From Prosapia bicincta (taxonomy: Eukaryota; Arthropoda; Insecta; Hemiptera; Cercopidae), in assembly GCA_036971475.1 (NCBI GenBank), contig JBAIZL010000008.1:29149376-29213375 (forward strand): a stretch of DNA of 64,000 nucleotides. Direction: 5' to 3'. The notes beneath the pieces were generated by a model that had not been told where the DNA came from, ran no database searches, and was given only the letters and a program-made list of their open reading frames with translations. A program made the translations under genes and the position numbers. Below, piece after piece: positions 1-12,700 of this stretch; the stretch's first letter is position 1; each line of letters opens with the position of its first letter.

Positions 1-459
1 AATAAACAAGGGTGATAACAAATTGAAGCTTTTTAAGGTAAACTTTTGATTTTATTTAGAAAAGGGTGAAATTATATATGTGTATAAAATAAATTGAATC
101 AAACCAAGGTTTGAGTAAGAATAAAGGGTTATGATTTTGATATGTGTAGATTTTAAATATTTTAAAAGGTGCAACAAAAGAGTTAAGTTAACCAAGAGAT
201 TTTAAATTTGTAAGTGGGTCTAGCTAACCATAAAAATTTGTTAATATAAGTTTTCTTTTTTGAATTATAAATATATATATTGTTTATTTCATGATTTATA
301 TGTATGTATAATAATATGTCGGTGGTAGGGTAACTTAGAAAGAAAATTGAAATTTTTGCAAATTGGTTTAAATATAAATTATATAAAATAAAGGCAAATG
401 AGCTAGTAGCCATTTAGCAAAGGTTACTCAAGATTTATTAAATATCAATTTCCTTCAGA

Positions 460-870
460 AATTGCATTGAACAATTTTAAATAAATTTTAATTAAACTTC
501 AGTATTTATAATTTTCATGAAGAAAGGGTTAATTCAAATGATAACCAAAGGGTTACATATTTTACATTAAAAGGGTTAAATAAATTTTAAAATTTGTAAA
601 TTTCTTTGTAAATGATCAAGGATCAGTTCAAAAGGGTTTAACTATGTTTCAACAAATATTAATAAATTTCATTATGTGAATTTTCATGCCGAAAGGGTTA
701 ATCAAAGAGTAACCAAAGGGTTAAATATTTTCTAGTAAAAGGGTTAAATGAATTTAAATAAATTTGTAGATTTTGTAAATGAGTGAAGATATTTTTAAAA
801 AAGGGTTTTAAATATGTTTCAGTAAACGATTGAATTAAAATATGTATTTAAATGTTATAATTTCAATATG
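460..870. repeat. Decayed ~169-bp tandem repeat with aaagggtta motifs
   Basis: Two adjacent stretches can be aligned, each with the order ttttcatg, gaaagggttaa, taaccaaagggtta, aaaagggttaaat and then tatgtttcag or a variant. The ttttcatg landmark occurs at 512 and 681, a spacing of 169 bp. A weaker third copy may start near 859. The aaagggt motif is also scattered through 1-460, so the array may once have been longer. The copies carry many substitutions and small indels, so this is old. No coding potential is seen. Confidence 0.6.
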
Positions 871-1809
871 GGAAGGTGTTTGAATTTATTCAGCAGATGA
901 TTTAACAATTTTTACAAATTATGATTTGATGTTCAGTAAATATTTTGATAATCTTGTAGGAGATATGGCTATATGTTTTATATGTAATTTTTGTTTCAGT
1001 ATGTACTTCATAATTGGTTTTTATATAATTTGATATGTTTTATGAAATTGTTTTTAGGTTGTTTGGTAAAATTGATTGAAACTTTACCTGCTAAAGTAAA
1101 TAGAAATTGAATTTTAAAAAGGTCATTTTAAATTGATAAAGATATAGAAAAAATTTTATCATTTACATGGCTATGTAAAATATGGCCATAAATAAAGTAG
1201 TGTGTTTAGAAAGTTTAAATAAATGGAACAAAATGTGAAAAGTAGGGACCTTTCGGAGTGTGTTGAAAAGTAAGGCTTTGCTTGAATCAACGAATATTTG
1301 TAATTTCTAAGAATTAAATTTTCAGAAATAATTTAAGTAAACAAAACAAACTATTGACAATTAAAATTGCAAGGTTGAGAACCTGGGATAATGAAATAAG
1401 ATTAGGACAAGCAGTAAAGGCTTGCTAAAAGGTCACTTAAGGGAAAAGAGAATTTTTTAATTTGAAGATAAGAACAAGAATTTCAGGTAGTAAAGAGTTA
1501 TATTTTCGACAAGTAAGATTGACCGTCAAGAAGAGCAAAGTTTTACGCTTTGGCATACTCCGATTGAAAGAAAAATAAAATCGTAAATTCTTAATTTAAA
1601 TTTAAATGTCAACTAAAATAAACAGAGTATGGTTTCTTAACTGTGTAAGAACCAACACAAAGGATATTTTTAAGTCAAATAAATTGCAGACTGTGGATTG
1701 TAATATTAAATTTTAAATTTTTTAAAATTAAAAAATAAATATTTTTTAACTAACTTGCAAACAAACTGAGTATTATTTTAAACAAGTTTCTTACACTCTC
1801 CTACAGCTG
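871..1809. other. AT-rich DNA without a gene; imperfect inverted repeat inside
   Basis: No open frame of note, RNA gene or tandem repeat is visible. The only structure is an imperfect inverted repeat: 1254-1292 against the reverse complement of 1523-1562. They share cggagt, gtaa and ctttgct in the same order. It could be the terminal repeats of a small (~310 bp) decayed DNA element or a chance match. I found no clear target-site duplication. Confidence 0.4.
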
Positions 1810-2095
1810 ATTTGGTCATTTCGCCGTTTAGATGTCATTCAAAAGAACCCATCCCCCGGGATGACTTACCCGTTAAGGGTAGAATCCGCAGCAAGTTAGG
1901 TTTTTTCTTTTTTAAGTCCAGTGACTTGTTCTCTGGCAGATTTTGGCGAGCATTGCACAGCGTTCGTGGTTTTGGCTGCGAGCGGCTCGTTTCAAAATTC
2001 TTGCTCTGCAATGGGCGGTGGCGGGCGGACTTGCGCGCGCGTGCTGGTCAACGGTAGGGTTGACGGCGTCGCGCGTAGGTGGTGGCTCGGTCCGT

Positions 2096-2100
<5 letters not shown>
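1810..2100. other. CpG-richer patch next to the TG tract
   Basis: This ~290-bp stretch is far richer in G+C and CpG than the DNA around it, with a run of cgcg and gcgg motifs at 2020-2080. Overlapping open frames of 81-91 aa cross it. They show no family motif, and two of them run into poly-Cys/Val encoded by the TG tract, so I do not call a gene. It may be a fragment of a mobile element or a small CpG island. Confidence 0.4.

Positions 2101-2179
<79 letters not shown>
2101..2179. repeat. (TG)n microsatellite, about 40 repeats
   Basis: An uninterrupted alternating TG run of 79 bases. It has no interruptions, so it is probably length-variable between individuals. Long TG tracts can adopt left-handed DNA, which is general knowledge and is not shown here. 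Confidence 0.98.
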
Positions 2180-2182
<3 letters not shown>

Positions 2183-3524
2183 CATTTTGTGATTAGATAA
2201 TATACTACAAATATATATTTTAAATATCTAACAAAACTTCAGTTACCATATACAGTTGAAATTAGTAAAAATAGAATTAAATTCGATAAGAACTTTTCAT
2301 GGCCAAGTCCTATAATCTGATGGCTCTTACAATGCCGCGTTATATAGCCATCACCGTGCTCTTAGTCTAAAAAGTATCGCAATAATTGAAACATAGATGC
2401 CAATATACAAATAGAATATTTGTAAAAAAACAAGCTTAAAATAAAACTAAACCTGGGTTTGAAATTTTATTTTTATTCAATAATTAACGAAAGTAGAATT
2501 TCCAAAATTTTAAAGTGTTTCTCTTGATTTCTCTCATGTATTTAATACAAAAGAAAATTTTATAAATTAGAGATATTTTTAATTTCTATCATTGGTTTTC
2601 AATTTAAATACAAAGTATCAAAAATTACATGTTTTTAATTACCGTTCCTGTTTAAAAAGAAATAATTTTTTTACTGTTTTTTGTTTTTAATTTCTAGAAT
2701 GGGTAAAACAAATTTTTAGGAAATCTTTATTTAGCTCCGTGATTGTATGTTGGATTATTTGTATTTCGTAAGGGAATATTTTTGTGTTGCAAACCCACAA
2801 AGCGGACCTAATAGCTACACAAAACATTTATATCATTGGCAAGCATTGGATAAATATGTGTAGAAAAATAGTTGCGAGTGGAAAGTAATTTTAATTGTCT
2901 GGAAATATATTCCAACACCATTTGCGTCACTGAATGACATCTTATTAATCAGAACTTATCAAACATATTTTCAACTTCGAAGTTTGCATGTTCTTCAATA
3001 AAGACAAGCAACTAGCGAAGCTTGAGTTAATATACGATTTCCGTTAAACCATGATTACAGAACATTTACAACACGCTTGTATAAATAAGATGGCACGCCA
3101 AAGCTAGTTTTGCGCACATCCGTTGCTTGCTAGTTTTTCATGCAATGTATATTACGTATAGATAAGCTGCCGTTTCTACTGTCTCGAGCAATCTGGCCAC
3201 GACATTCGTGGATGTAGTGGTGTAACTTGTTCCGGCCACAGGGGATAAATCGCCAAACACATACTCTGCCTATATTTTTAAACACTTTATCTGATTCGCT
3301 TAATGAATTGCTGTGTTCCTTTTCCGTGCAAAACGAGGAATGTCGCGTGGCAGAGAAATGACTGAATTTGCAACATGCATTCCTTCTTTGAAGTAATACT
3401 GTTTCCTTTATAATGTTATTCTTTTTAATTTATTAATTTCATTCGACAATTAATCATAGATAACCATGCAGATGCATTAAGTAAATACAATAGAGCAGAA
3501 ATGTTGAAGAAAACTTGAGTATAT
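2180..3524. other. AT-rich DNA, nothing identified
   Basis: I see no supported gene, RNA or repeat array. Composition is AT-rich with homopolymer runs. A slightly more balanced stretch at about 3060-3390 has no open frame or motif that I recognise. Confidence 0.5.
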
Positions 3525-3603
3525 GTGTAGCATAATAAAATGTAAATGTATAAATAGACCAAGTTATAAATTGGACTGGTGTAGTTATACAAAATATTAA
3601 AAT
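3525..3603. repeat. Decayed left edge of the 158-bp satellite
   Basis: Degenerate ~30-bp blocks with the motifs ataaattgg, ctggtgta and atacaaaata precede the regular array. They resemble single subunits of the 158-bp monomer and suggest it grew out of a simpler ~31-bp repeat. Confidence 0.6.
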
Positions 3604-6600
3604 GAACTGGTAAAAATATACAAAATAATAAATTGGCTTGGCGTGAGTATACAAAATAATAAATTGTACAAGTGTAAATATATAAAATAAAAGTATAAAA
3701 TATGTGGGTGTAAATAAAATCAATATAAATATACAAAATATTAAAAAGAACTGGTAAAAATATACAAAATAATAAATTGGCTTGGCGTGAGTATACAAAA
3801 TAATAAATTGTACAAGTGTAAATATATAAAATAAAAGTATAAAATATGTGGGTGTAAATAAAATCAATATAAATATACAAAATATTAAAATGAACTGGTA
3901 AAAATATACAAAATAATAAATTGGCTTGGCGTGAGTATACAAAATAATAAATTGTACAAGTGTAAATATATAAAATAAAAGTATAAAATATGTGGGTGTA
4001 AATAAAATCAATATAAATATACGAATATAAATATACAAAATATTAAAAAGAACTGGTAAAAATATACAAAATAATAAATTGGCTTGGCGTGAGTATACAA
4101 AATAATAAATTGTACAAGTGTAAATATATAAAATAAAAGTATAAAATATGTGGGTGTAAATAAAATCAATATAAATATACGAATATAAATATACAAAATA
4201 TTAAAATGAACTGGTAAAAATATACAAAATAATAAATTGGCTTGGCGTAAGTATACAAAATAATAAATTGTACAAGTGTAAATATATAAAATAAAAGTAT
4301 AAAATATGTGGGTGTAAATAAAATCAATATAAATATACGAATATAAATATACAAAATATTAAAAAGAACTGGTAAAAATATACAAAATAATAAATTGTAC
4401 AAGTGTAAATATATAAAATAAAAGTATAAAATATGTGGGTGTAAATAAAATCAATATAAATATACGAATATAAATATACAAAATATTAAAATGAACTGGT
4501 AAAAATATACAAAATAATAAATTGGCTTGGCGTAAGTATACAAAATAATAAATTGTACAAGTGTAAATATATAAAATAAAAGTATAAAATATGTGGGTGT
4601 AAATAAAATCAATATAAATATACGAATATAAATATACAAAATATTAAAATGAACTGGTAAAAATATACAAAATAATAAATTGGCTTGGCGTAAGTATACA
4701 AAATAATAAATTGTACAAGTGTAAATATATAAAATAAAAGTATAAAATATGTGGGTGTAAATAAAATCAATATAAATATACGAATATAAATATACAAAAT
4801 ATTAAAATGAACTGGTAAAAATATACAAAATAATAAATTGGCTTGGCGTGAGTATACAAAATAATAAATTGTACAAGTGTAAATATATAAAATAAAAGTA
4901 TAAAATATGTGGGTGTAAATAAAATCAATATAAATATACGAATATAAATATACAAAATATTAAAATGAACTGGTAAAAATATACAAAATAATAAATTGGC
5001 TTGGCGTAAGTATACAAAATAATAAATTGTACAAGTGTAAATATATAAAATAAAAGTATAAAATATGTGGGTGTAAATAAAATCAATATAAATATACGAA
5101 TATAAATATACAAAATATTAAAAAGAACTGGTAAAAATATACAAAATAATAAATTGTACAAGTGTAAATATATAAAATAAAAGTATAAAATATGTGGGTG
5201 TAAATAAAATCAATATAAATATACGAATATAAATATACAAAATATTAAAATGAACTGGTAAAAATATACAAAATAATAAATTGGCTTGGCGTAAGTATAC
5301 AAAATAATAAATTGTACAAGTGTAAATATATAAAATAAAAGTATAAAATATGTGGGTGTAAATAAAATCAATATAAATATACGAATATAAATATACAAAA
5401 TATTAAAATGAACTGGTAAAAATATACAAAATAATAAATTGGCTTGGCGTAAGTATACAAAATAATAAATTGTACAAGTGTAAATATATAAAATAAAAGT
5501 ATAAAATATGTGGGTGTAAATAAAATCAATATAAATATACGAATATAAATATACAAAATATTAAAATGAACTGGTAAAAATATACAAAATAATAAATTGG
5601 CTTGGCGTGAGTATACAAAATAATAAATTGTACAAGTGTAAATATATAAAATAAAAGTATAAAATATGTGGGTGTAAATAAAATCAATATAAATATACGA
5701 ATATAAATATACAAAATATTAAAATGAACTGGTAAAAATATACAAAATAATAAATTGGCTTGGCGTAAGTATACAAAATAATAAATTGTACAAGTGTAAA
5801 TATATAAAATAAAAGTATAAAATATGTGGGTGTAAATAAAATCAATATAAATATACGAATATAAATATACAAAATATTAAAATGAACTGGTAAAAATATA
5901 CAAAATAATAAATTGGCTTGGCGTGAGTATACAAAATAATAAATTGTACAAGTGTAAATATATAAAATAAAAGTATAAAATATGTGGGTGTAAATAAAAT
6001 CAATATAAATATACGAATATAAATATACAAAATATTAAAATGAACTGGTAAAAATATACAAAATAATAAATTGGCTTGGCGTAAGTATACAAAATAATAA
6101 ATTGTACAAGTGTAAATATATAAAATAAAAGTATAAAATATGTGGGTGTAAATAAAATCAATATAAATATACGAATATAAATATACAAAATATTAAAAAG
6201 AACTGGTAAAAATATACAAAATAATAAATTGGCTTGGCGTAAGTATACAAAATAATAAATTGTACAAGTGTAAATATATAAAATAAAAGTATAAAATATG
6301 TGGGTGTAAATAAAATCAATATAAATATACGAATATAAATATACAAAATATTAAAATGAACTGGTAAAAATATACAAAATAATAAATTGGCTTGGCGTAA
6401 GTATACAAAATAATAAATTGTACAAGTGTAAATATATAAAATAAAAGTATAAAATATGTGGGTGTAAATAAAATCAATATAAATATACGAATATAAATAT
6501 ACAAAATATTAAAATGAACTGGTAAAAATATACAAAATAATAAATTGGCTTGGCGTAAGTATACAAAATAATAAATTGTACAAGTGTAAATATATAAAAT

Positions 6601-7617
6601 AAAAGTATAAAATATGTGGGTGTAAATAAAATCAATATAAATATACGAATATAAATATACAAAATATTAAAAAGAACTGGTAAAAATATACAAAATAATA
6701 AATTGGCTTGGCGTAAGTATACAAAATAATAAATTGTACAAGTGTAAATATATAAAATAAAAGTATAAAATATGTGGGTGTAAATAAAATCAATATAAAT
6801 ATACGAATATAAATATACAAAATATTAAAATGAACTGGTAAAAATATACAAAATAATAAATTGGCTTGGCGTAAGTATACAAAATAATAAATTGTACAAG
6901 TGTAAATATATAAAATAAAAGTATAAAATATGTGGGTGTAAATAAAATCAATATAAATATACGAATATAAATATACAAAATATTAAAAAGAACTGGTAAA
7001 AATATACAAAATAATAAATTGGCTTGGCGTAAGTATACAAAATAATAAATTGTACAAGTGTAAATATATAAAATAAAAGTATAAAATATGTGGGTGTAAA
7101 TAAAATCAATATAAATATACGAATATAAATATACAAAATATTAAAATGAACTGGTAAAAATATACAAAATAATAAATTGGCTTGGCGTGAGTATACAAAA
7201 TAATAAATTGTACAAGTGTAAATATATAAAATAAAAGTATAAAATATGTGGGTGTAAATAAAATCAATATAAATATACGAATATAAATATACAAAATATT
7301 AAAATGAACTGGTAAAAATATACAAAATAATAAATTGGCTTGGCGTAAGTATACAAAATAATAAATTGTACAAGTGTAAATATATAAAATAAAAGTATAA
7401 AATATGTGGGTGTAAATAAAATCAATATAAATATACGAATATAAATATACAAAATATTAAAAAGAACTGGTAAAAATATACAAAATAATAAATTGGCTTG
7501 GCGTAAGTATACAAAATAATAAATTGTACAAGTGTAAATATATAAAATAAAAGTATAAAATATGTGGGTGTAAATAAAATCAATATAAATATACGAATAT
7601 GAATATACAAAATAATC
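3604..7617. repeat. 158-bp satellite array, 26 units
   Basis: Using gaactgg as landmark, units start at 3604, 3748, 3892, 4050, 4208, 4366, 4493, 4651, 4809, 4967, 5125, 5252 and then every 158 bp to 7464. The first two spacings are 144 bp because they lack a 14-bp piece containing cgaatataaa. Two units (4366 and 5125) are 127 bp and lack exactly 31 bp that include ggcttggcg. Each unit contains about five ~31-bp subunits sharing tatacaaaataataaa. The 759-bp block 4366-5124 (one 127-bp and four 158-bp units) recurs from 5125, so there is higher-order structure. The many 62-aa open frames on the minus strand are by-products of the period and are not genes. Confidence 0.95.
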
Positions 7618-7745
7618 AAATGAACTGGTGATAATTTAATAAACTAAGAAGGAACTAATGTAAATATACAAAATAAAAAGACGCACAGGTGTAAAAATAC
7701 AAAATAATACAATGAATTGCTGTAAATACATGAAATAATAAAATG
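7618..7745. repeat. Decayed right edge of the 158-bp satellite
   Basis: Four or so diverged ~30-bp subunits (atacaaaataa, ggtgtaaa, aatacaatgaattg) follow the last regular unit. As on the left edge, monomers decay outward into the ~31-bp subunit form, typical of array margins that no longer take part in homogenisation. Confidence 0.65.
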
Positions 7746-8782
7746 TAGGGCTATATTTATGACAGATTGTCACTGAGTGACACAAGAAATTTATCAAAAA
7801 ATCTTTGATAAACTAGTAATTTTAATACTGTGGGTAGAAAAACGTAGCTGCTTTAAAACTCAGCGGCAAGGGAGTGAGTTCATCGTTCATAGCGGGAATA
7901 TACCTAAGCGCGTTGCATGGCAAGAGTTTCCAGCCGGTGCAGGAAGTATTTTTTCGTAGGACGTAGAATGCAATTAGTCCTTAAGAAGGCCACCGGTAGT
8001 TTTCCCAGAAAGCATTATCACATTCCTACCCAAGAAGTTCTCACATTACGTCTGACTCAATACGTGATGCATGTAGCATTCAGCCACAATTTTGTTTACT
8101 AATGCGTATTCAAAAAACGTTTACGTAGCTAAAGTTATAAAAAATATCACTAGTATAGATATTGCTTTGTCTGATTAATTTCATCTTTCTTCATTTCTTT
8201 GTTAACAAATTACCTTAAGAAAGTAGTATAAAACCGCTAACGGAAAATTTAGAGAAACTAATTACATTTTGTAAATTCATAAATATTGTTATAATATATT
8301 TATATATGTATACACAAAATATATATTGACAATTTATTCAAAAACAATGTTGTCATCAAAAACCCGAATTTCAATTCATGGGGATAAACAGCTTTGAGTA
8401 AGTTTTAAGCTCGTTATATTCTCCGAGACAACATGAACGCTTCTGTATTCTTATGTTTCAAAAATTGTAAAAACTTTGTTTATTTCAAAGTCTTTTATTG
8501 TAATTAAGGCTTTTGTTTAGCGGAGAACATTAATACGGATAACCTTAAAAATGAGATCTTAGTAATAATAGAAATTAATAGATAGTATCATACTATTACA
8601 AATTGTTATTTTTACGTTTAAGAAACCTTTACAACCCATAATCAAAAGTTATTATGTTAAAATTACGACAGTAGATTTTATAATGTTTTGTAACTTAAAA
8701 CGCCTAACTTGAAATGAGTAATTATTCCATAAATAGGGAAACATCTAAACATGTGTGCAATATTTATTCCTAACTCTCATTA
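7746..8782. other. Spacer with a more GC-balanced patch at 7840-8100
   Basis: Mostly AT-rich. A patch at about 7840-8100 is more balanced and holds two overlapping open frames of 60 and 61 aa on the plus strand (7777-7959 and 7917-8102). Neither shows a motif that I recognise. It could be a fragment of a mobile element or an exon, but I cannot support either. A 15-base dyad with one central base sits at 7768-7782 (tgtcact-g-agtgaca). Nothing else was found. Confidence 0.4.
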
Positions 8783-8825
8783 ACACACGCACACGCACAA
8801 GCACAAGCACACGCGCCACACACAC

Positions 8826-8861
<36 letters not shown>
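8783..8861. repeat. Compound CA/CG/TA microsatellite
   Basis: A run of cacacgcac and cacaag variants passes into a TA run that ends at 8861. This is a mixed simple repeat with interruptions. Confidence 0.9.
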
Positions 8862-8864
<3 letters not shown>

Positions 8865-9657
8865 TAAAACGTTTCTTCACTTGAGTTCTATAAAGGCATT
8901 AGATGGGTATAGACTACCTTTGTAAAACGTATCTAACTAGAGTATGTAACATTGATTTGGTCACCCTTTATATACAGTAATATTAATAAATATATATTAT
9001 ATTTTTCCATTAAAAAGTAAAACACCAAAATCTAAACCTAAATTTTCTCATAACTGTATTGTTTAGGAATCTTCGGTAGCGACGCCAGAAAACCTTATTG
9101 GATTGAACTTATGAATATATTTATCTTCATTTCTGTTGGGAATATTTCTAAATGTTTGAGTACATCTTTCTGCCTTCTCTAACTTTTGAGTACTATTGAA
9201 GTTTTGAAAATGGAGTTAATCCGAAACGCGTCAACAAAAAGAAAATATTGTAAAGTTAGGAATACCTTACGTTATGTTGTAAAATAACTGTTGACGAAAA
9301 TGGTAATTATTAAATACTTTCAGTCAGTAAATAAATATATAAATTTATTTATGTTTTCATAATTCACAATACAAATAATTCAATATAAACAATAATTTAT
9401 GTCTTTAAATCAATACTTTTAAAATGAATACATTCTTAGGCCCATCTGATACAAAATGTATAGGTTATTTTGCATTACATAAAATTGAACGTTTTTCTCA
9501 AATCATAATTTCTGTAAACGTGACTATATCTGCTTTCGCTGCTTTCGGCCACCCCCGAGTTCCACAACCTCTTTTCCCTGGGATGATAGCTATTTTATCA
9601 TTTACCTCTTTTAATAGGAGAGGAAATACCTATTGGGACCTGTCGCAATGAAAACAG
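8862..9657. other. AT-rich spacer, no assignable gene
   Basis: An open frame of 75 aa (9424-9651, plus) covers a more GC-balanced stretch at 9535-9650 just before the satellite starts. Its C-terminal half has a Pro/Gly-rich piece and then RRGNTYWDLSQ. I do not recognise a family, and there is no supporting context such as splice sites or a second exon. The rest is AT-rich and featureless. Confidence 0.35.
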
Positions 9658-11105
9658 TTTATAGTGGGTACTATTTAATACAACCAAGTTTATCGTGGGT
9701 ACTATTTTATGCAACCAAGTTTATCGTGGTACTATTTTATGCAACCAAGTTTATCGTGGGTATATAAATTGGCAATAGGTTTATCTTGGGTAATATTTAT
9801 TGCCACCAACTTCATTGTGGGTACTTTTTTATGCAACCAAGTTTATCGTGGGTACTATTTTATGCAACCAAGTTTATCGTGGGTACTATTTTATGCAACC
9901 AAGTTTATCGTGGGTACTATTTTATGCAACCAAGTTTATCGTGGGTACTATTTTATGCAACCAAGTTTATCGTGGGTACTATTTTATGCAACCAAGTTTA
10001 TCGTGGGTACTATTTTATGCAACCAAGTTTATCGTGGGTACTATTTTATGCAACCAAGTTTATAATGGGTATATAAATTGGCAATAAGTTTATCTTGGGT
10101 AATATTTATTGCCACCAACTTTATTGTGGGTACTTTTTTATGCAACCAAGTTTATCGTGGGTACTGTTTTATGCAACCAAGGTTATCGTGGGTGCTATTT
10201 TATCCAACCAAGTTTATCGTGGGTACTATTTTATGCAACCAAGTTTATCGTGGGTACTATTTTATGCAACCAAGTTTATCGGGGGTACTATTTTATGCAA
10301 CCAAGTTTATCGGGGGTACTATTTTATGCAACCAAGTTTATCGTGGGTATATTAATTGGCAATAAGTTTATCTTGGGTAATATTTATTGCCACCAACTTT
10401 ATTGTGGGTACTTTTTTATGCAACCAAGTTTATCGTGAGTACTATTTTATGCAACCAAGTTTATCGTGGGTACTATTTTATGGAACCAGGTTTATCGTGG
10501 GTACTATTTTATGCAACCAAGTTTATCGTGGGTACTATTTTATGCAACCAAGTTTATCGTGGGAACTATTTTATGCAACCACGTTTATCGTGGGTACTAT
10601 TTTATGCAACCAAGTTTATCGTGGGTACTGTTTTATGCAACCAAGTTTATCGGGGGTACTATTTTATGCAACCAAGTTTATCGTGGGTACTATTTTATGC
10701 AACCAAGTTTATCGTGGGTACTGTTTTATGCAACCAAGTTTATCGTGGGTACTATTTTATGCAACCAAGTTTATCGGGGGTACTATTTTATGCAACCAAG
10801 TTTATCGTGGGTATATTAATTGGCAATAAGTTTATCTTGGGTAATATTTATTGCCACCAACTTTATTGTGGGTACTTTTTTATGCAACCAAGTTTATCGT
10901 GAGTACTATTTTATGCAACCAAGTTTATCGTGGGTACTATTTTATGGAACCAGGTTTATCGTGGGTACTATTTTATGCAACCAAGTTTATCGTGGGTACT
11001 ATTTTATGCAACCAAGTTTATCGTGGGAACTATTTTATGCAACCACGTTTATCGTGGGTACTGTTTTATGCAACCAAGTTTATAGTGGGTACTATTTAAT
11101 GCAAC
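9658..11105 (+). repeat. 31-bp satellite, homogeneous block
   Basis: The monomer is 31 bp and contains tttatcgtgggtac, then tattttatgcaaccaag. Copies run head to tail (for example tttatcg at 9842 and 9873) with few changes. A marker copy with tatggaaccagg recurs at 10481, 10945 and 11534, offsets of 464 (15x31-1) and 589 (19x31), so longer blocks have been duplicated. A variant unit with ttggcaataag also recurs. Because 31 is not a multiple of 3 and the monomer lacks stops, open frames up to 171 aa run through it. These are repeats of one 31-aa string and are not genes. Confidence 0.95.
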
Positions 11106-12700
11106 CACGTTTATCGTGAAGAATATTATTTGCCCCTAAGTTTATCGAGGGTTCTATTTATAGACACCTGGTTTATAGTGGGTATTATTTAATGCCACTA
11201 AGTTTATCGTGGGTAATATTTAATGCAACCACGTTTATCGTGGGTAATATTTAATGCAACCACGTTTATAGTGAAGAATATTATTTGCCCCTAAGTTTAT
11301 CGTAGGTTCTATTTATAGACACCTGGTTTATAGTGGGTACTATTTAATGCAACCAAGTTTATCGTGGGTAATATTTAATGCAACCACGTTTATCGTGAAG
11401 AATATTATTTGCCCCCAAGTTTATCGTAGGTTCTATTTATAGACACCTGGTTTACAGTGGGTACTATTTAATGCAATCAAGTTTATCGTGAGTACTATTT
11501 TATGCAACCAAGTTTATCGTGGGTACTATTTTATGGAACCAGGTTTATCGTGGGTACTATTTTATGCAACCAAGTTTATCGTGGGAACTATTTTATGCAA
11601 CCACGTTTATCGTGGGTACTGTTTTATGCAACCAAGTTTATAGTGGGTACTATTTAATGCAACCACGTTTATCGTGAAGAATATTATTTGCCCCTAAGTT
11701 TATCGAGGGTTCTATTTATAGACACCTGGTTTATAGTGGGTATTATTTAATGCCACTAAGTTTATCGTGGGTAATATTTAATGCAACCACGTTTATCGTG
11801 GGTAATATTTAATGCAACCACGTTTATCGTGAAGAATATTATTTGCCCCCAAGTTTATCGTAGGTTCTATTTATAGACATCTGGTTTATAGTGGGTACTA
11901 TTTAATGCCACCAAGTTTATCGTGAAGAATATTATTTGCCCCTAAGTTTATCGTAGGTTCTATTTATAGACACCTGGTTTATAGTGGGTACTATTTAATG
12001 CCACTAAGTTTATCGTGGGTAATATTTAATGCAACCACGTTTATCGTGGGTAATATTTAATGCAACCCGTTTATAGTGAAGAATATTATTTGCCCCTAAG
12101 TTTATCGTAGGTTCTATTTATAGACACCTGGTTTATAGTGGGTACTATTTAATGCAACCAAGTTTATCGTGGGTAATATTTAATGCAACCACGTTTATCG
12201 TGAAGAATATTATTTGCCCCCAAGTTTATCGTAGGTTCTATTTATAGACACCTGGTTTACAGTGGGTACTATTTAATGCCACTAAGTTTATCGTGGGTAA
12301 TATTTATTGCAACCACGTTTATCGTGAAGAATATTATTTGCCCCCAAGTTTATCGTAGGTTCTATTTTTAGACACCTGGTTTATAGTGGGTACTATTTAA
12401 TGCAACCAAGTTTATCGTGGGTAATATTTAATGCAACCACGTTTATCGTGAAGAATATTATTTGCCCCTAAGTTTATCGTAGGTTCTATTTATAGACACC
12501 TGGTTTATAGTGGGTACTATTTAATGCAACCAAGTTTATCGTGGGTAATATTTAATGCAACCACGTTTATCGTGAAGAATATTATTTGCCCCTAAGTTTA
12601 TCGTAGGTTCTATTTATAGACACCTGGTTTATAGTGGGTACTATTTAATGCAACCAAGTTTATCGTGGGTAATATTTAATGCAACCATGTTTATCGTGGG
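11106..12700 (+). repeat. 31-bp satellite, higher-order 124/155/279-bp block
   Basis: Here the 31-bp monomer is grouped. A marker monomer containing gaagaatattatttgcccc occurs at 11118, 11273, 11397, then among others 12202, 12326, 12450 and 12574. Spacings are 155 (5x31) and 124 (4x31), and the last four are a regular 124-bp tetramer. Companion monomers carry atagacacctgg and gttctattta. The block at about 11480-11640 repeats part of 10880-11080. Confidence 0.9.

Noticed and set aside
2101..2179. Poly-Cys/Val protein tail encoded by the TG run
   Set aside because: A microsatellite read in frame. There is no independent coding evidence.
3425..7619. Rows of 62-aa hydrophobic frames on the minus strand
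   Set aside because: One per 158-bp unit, overlapping their neighbours, of purely AT-rich codon content. They follow the satellite exactly and have no gene context.
9709..11119. Open frames of 75-171 aa on the plus strand in the 31-bp satellite
   Set aside because: A 31-bp period without stops gives the same 31-aa string in every frame (93 nt = 31 codons). Frames overlap in all three phases and end wherever a variant monomer brings a stop.
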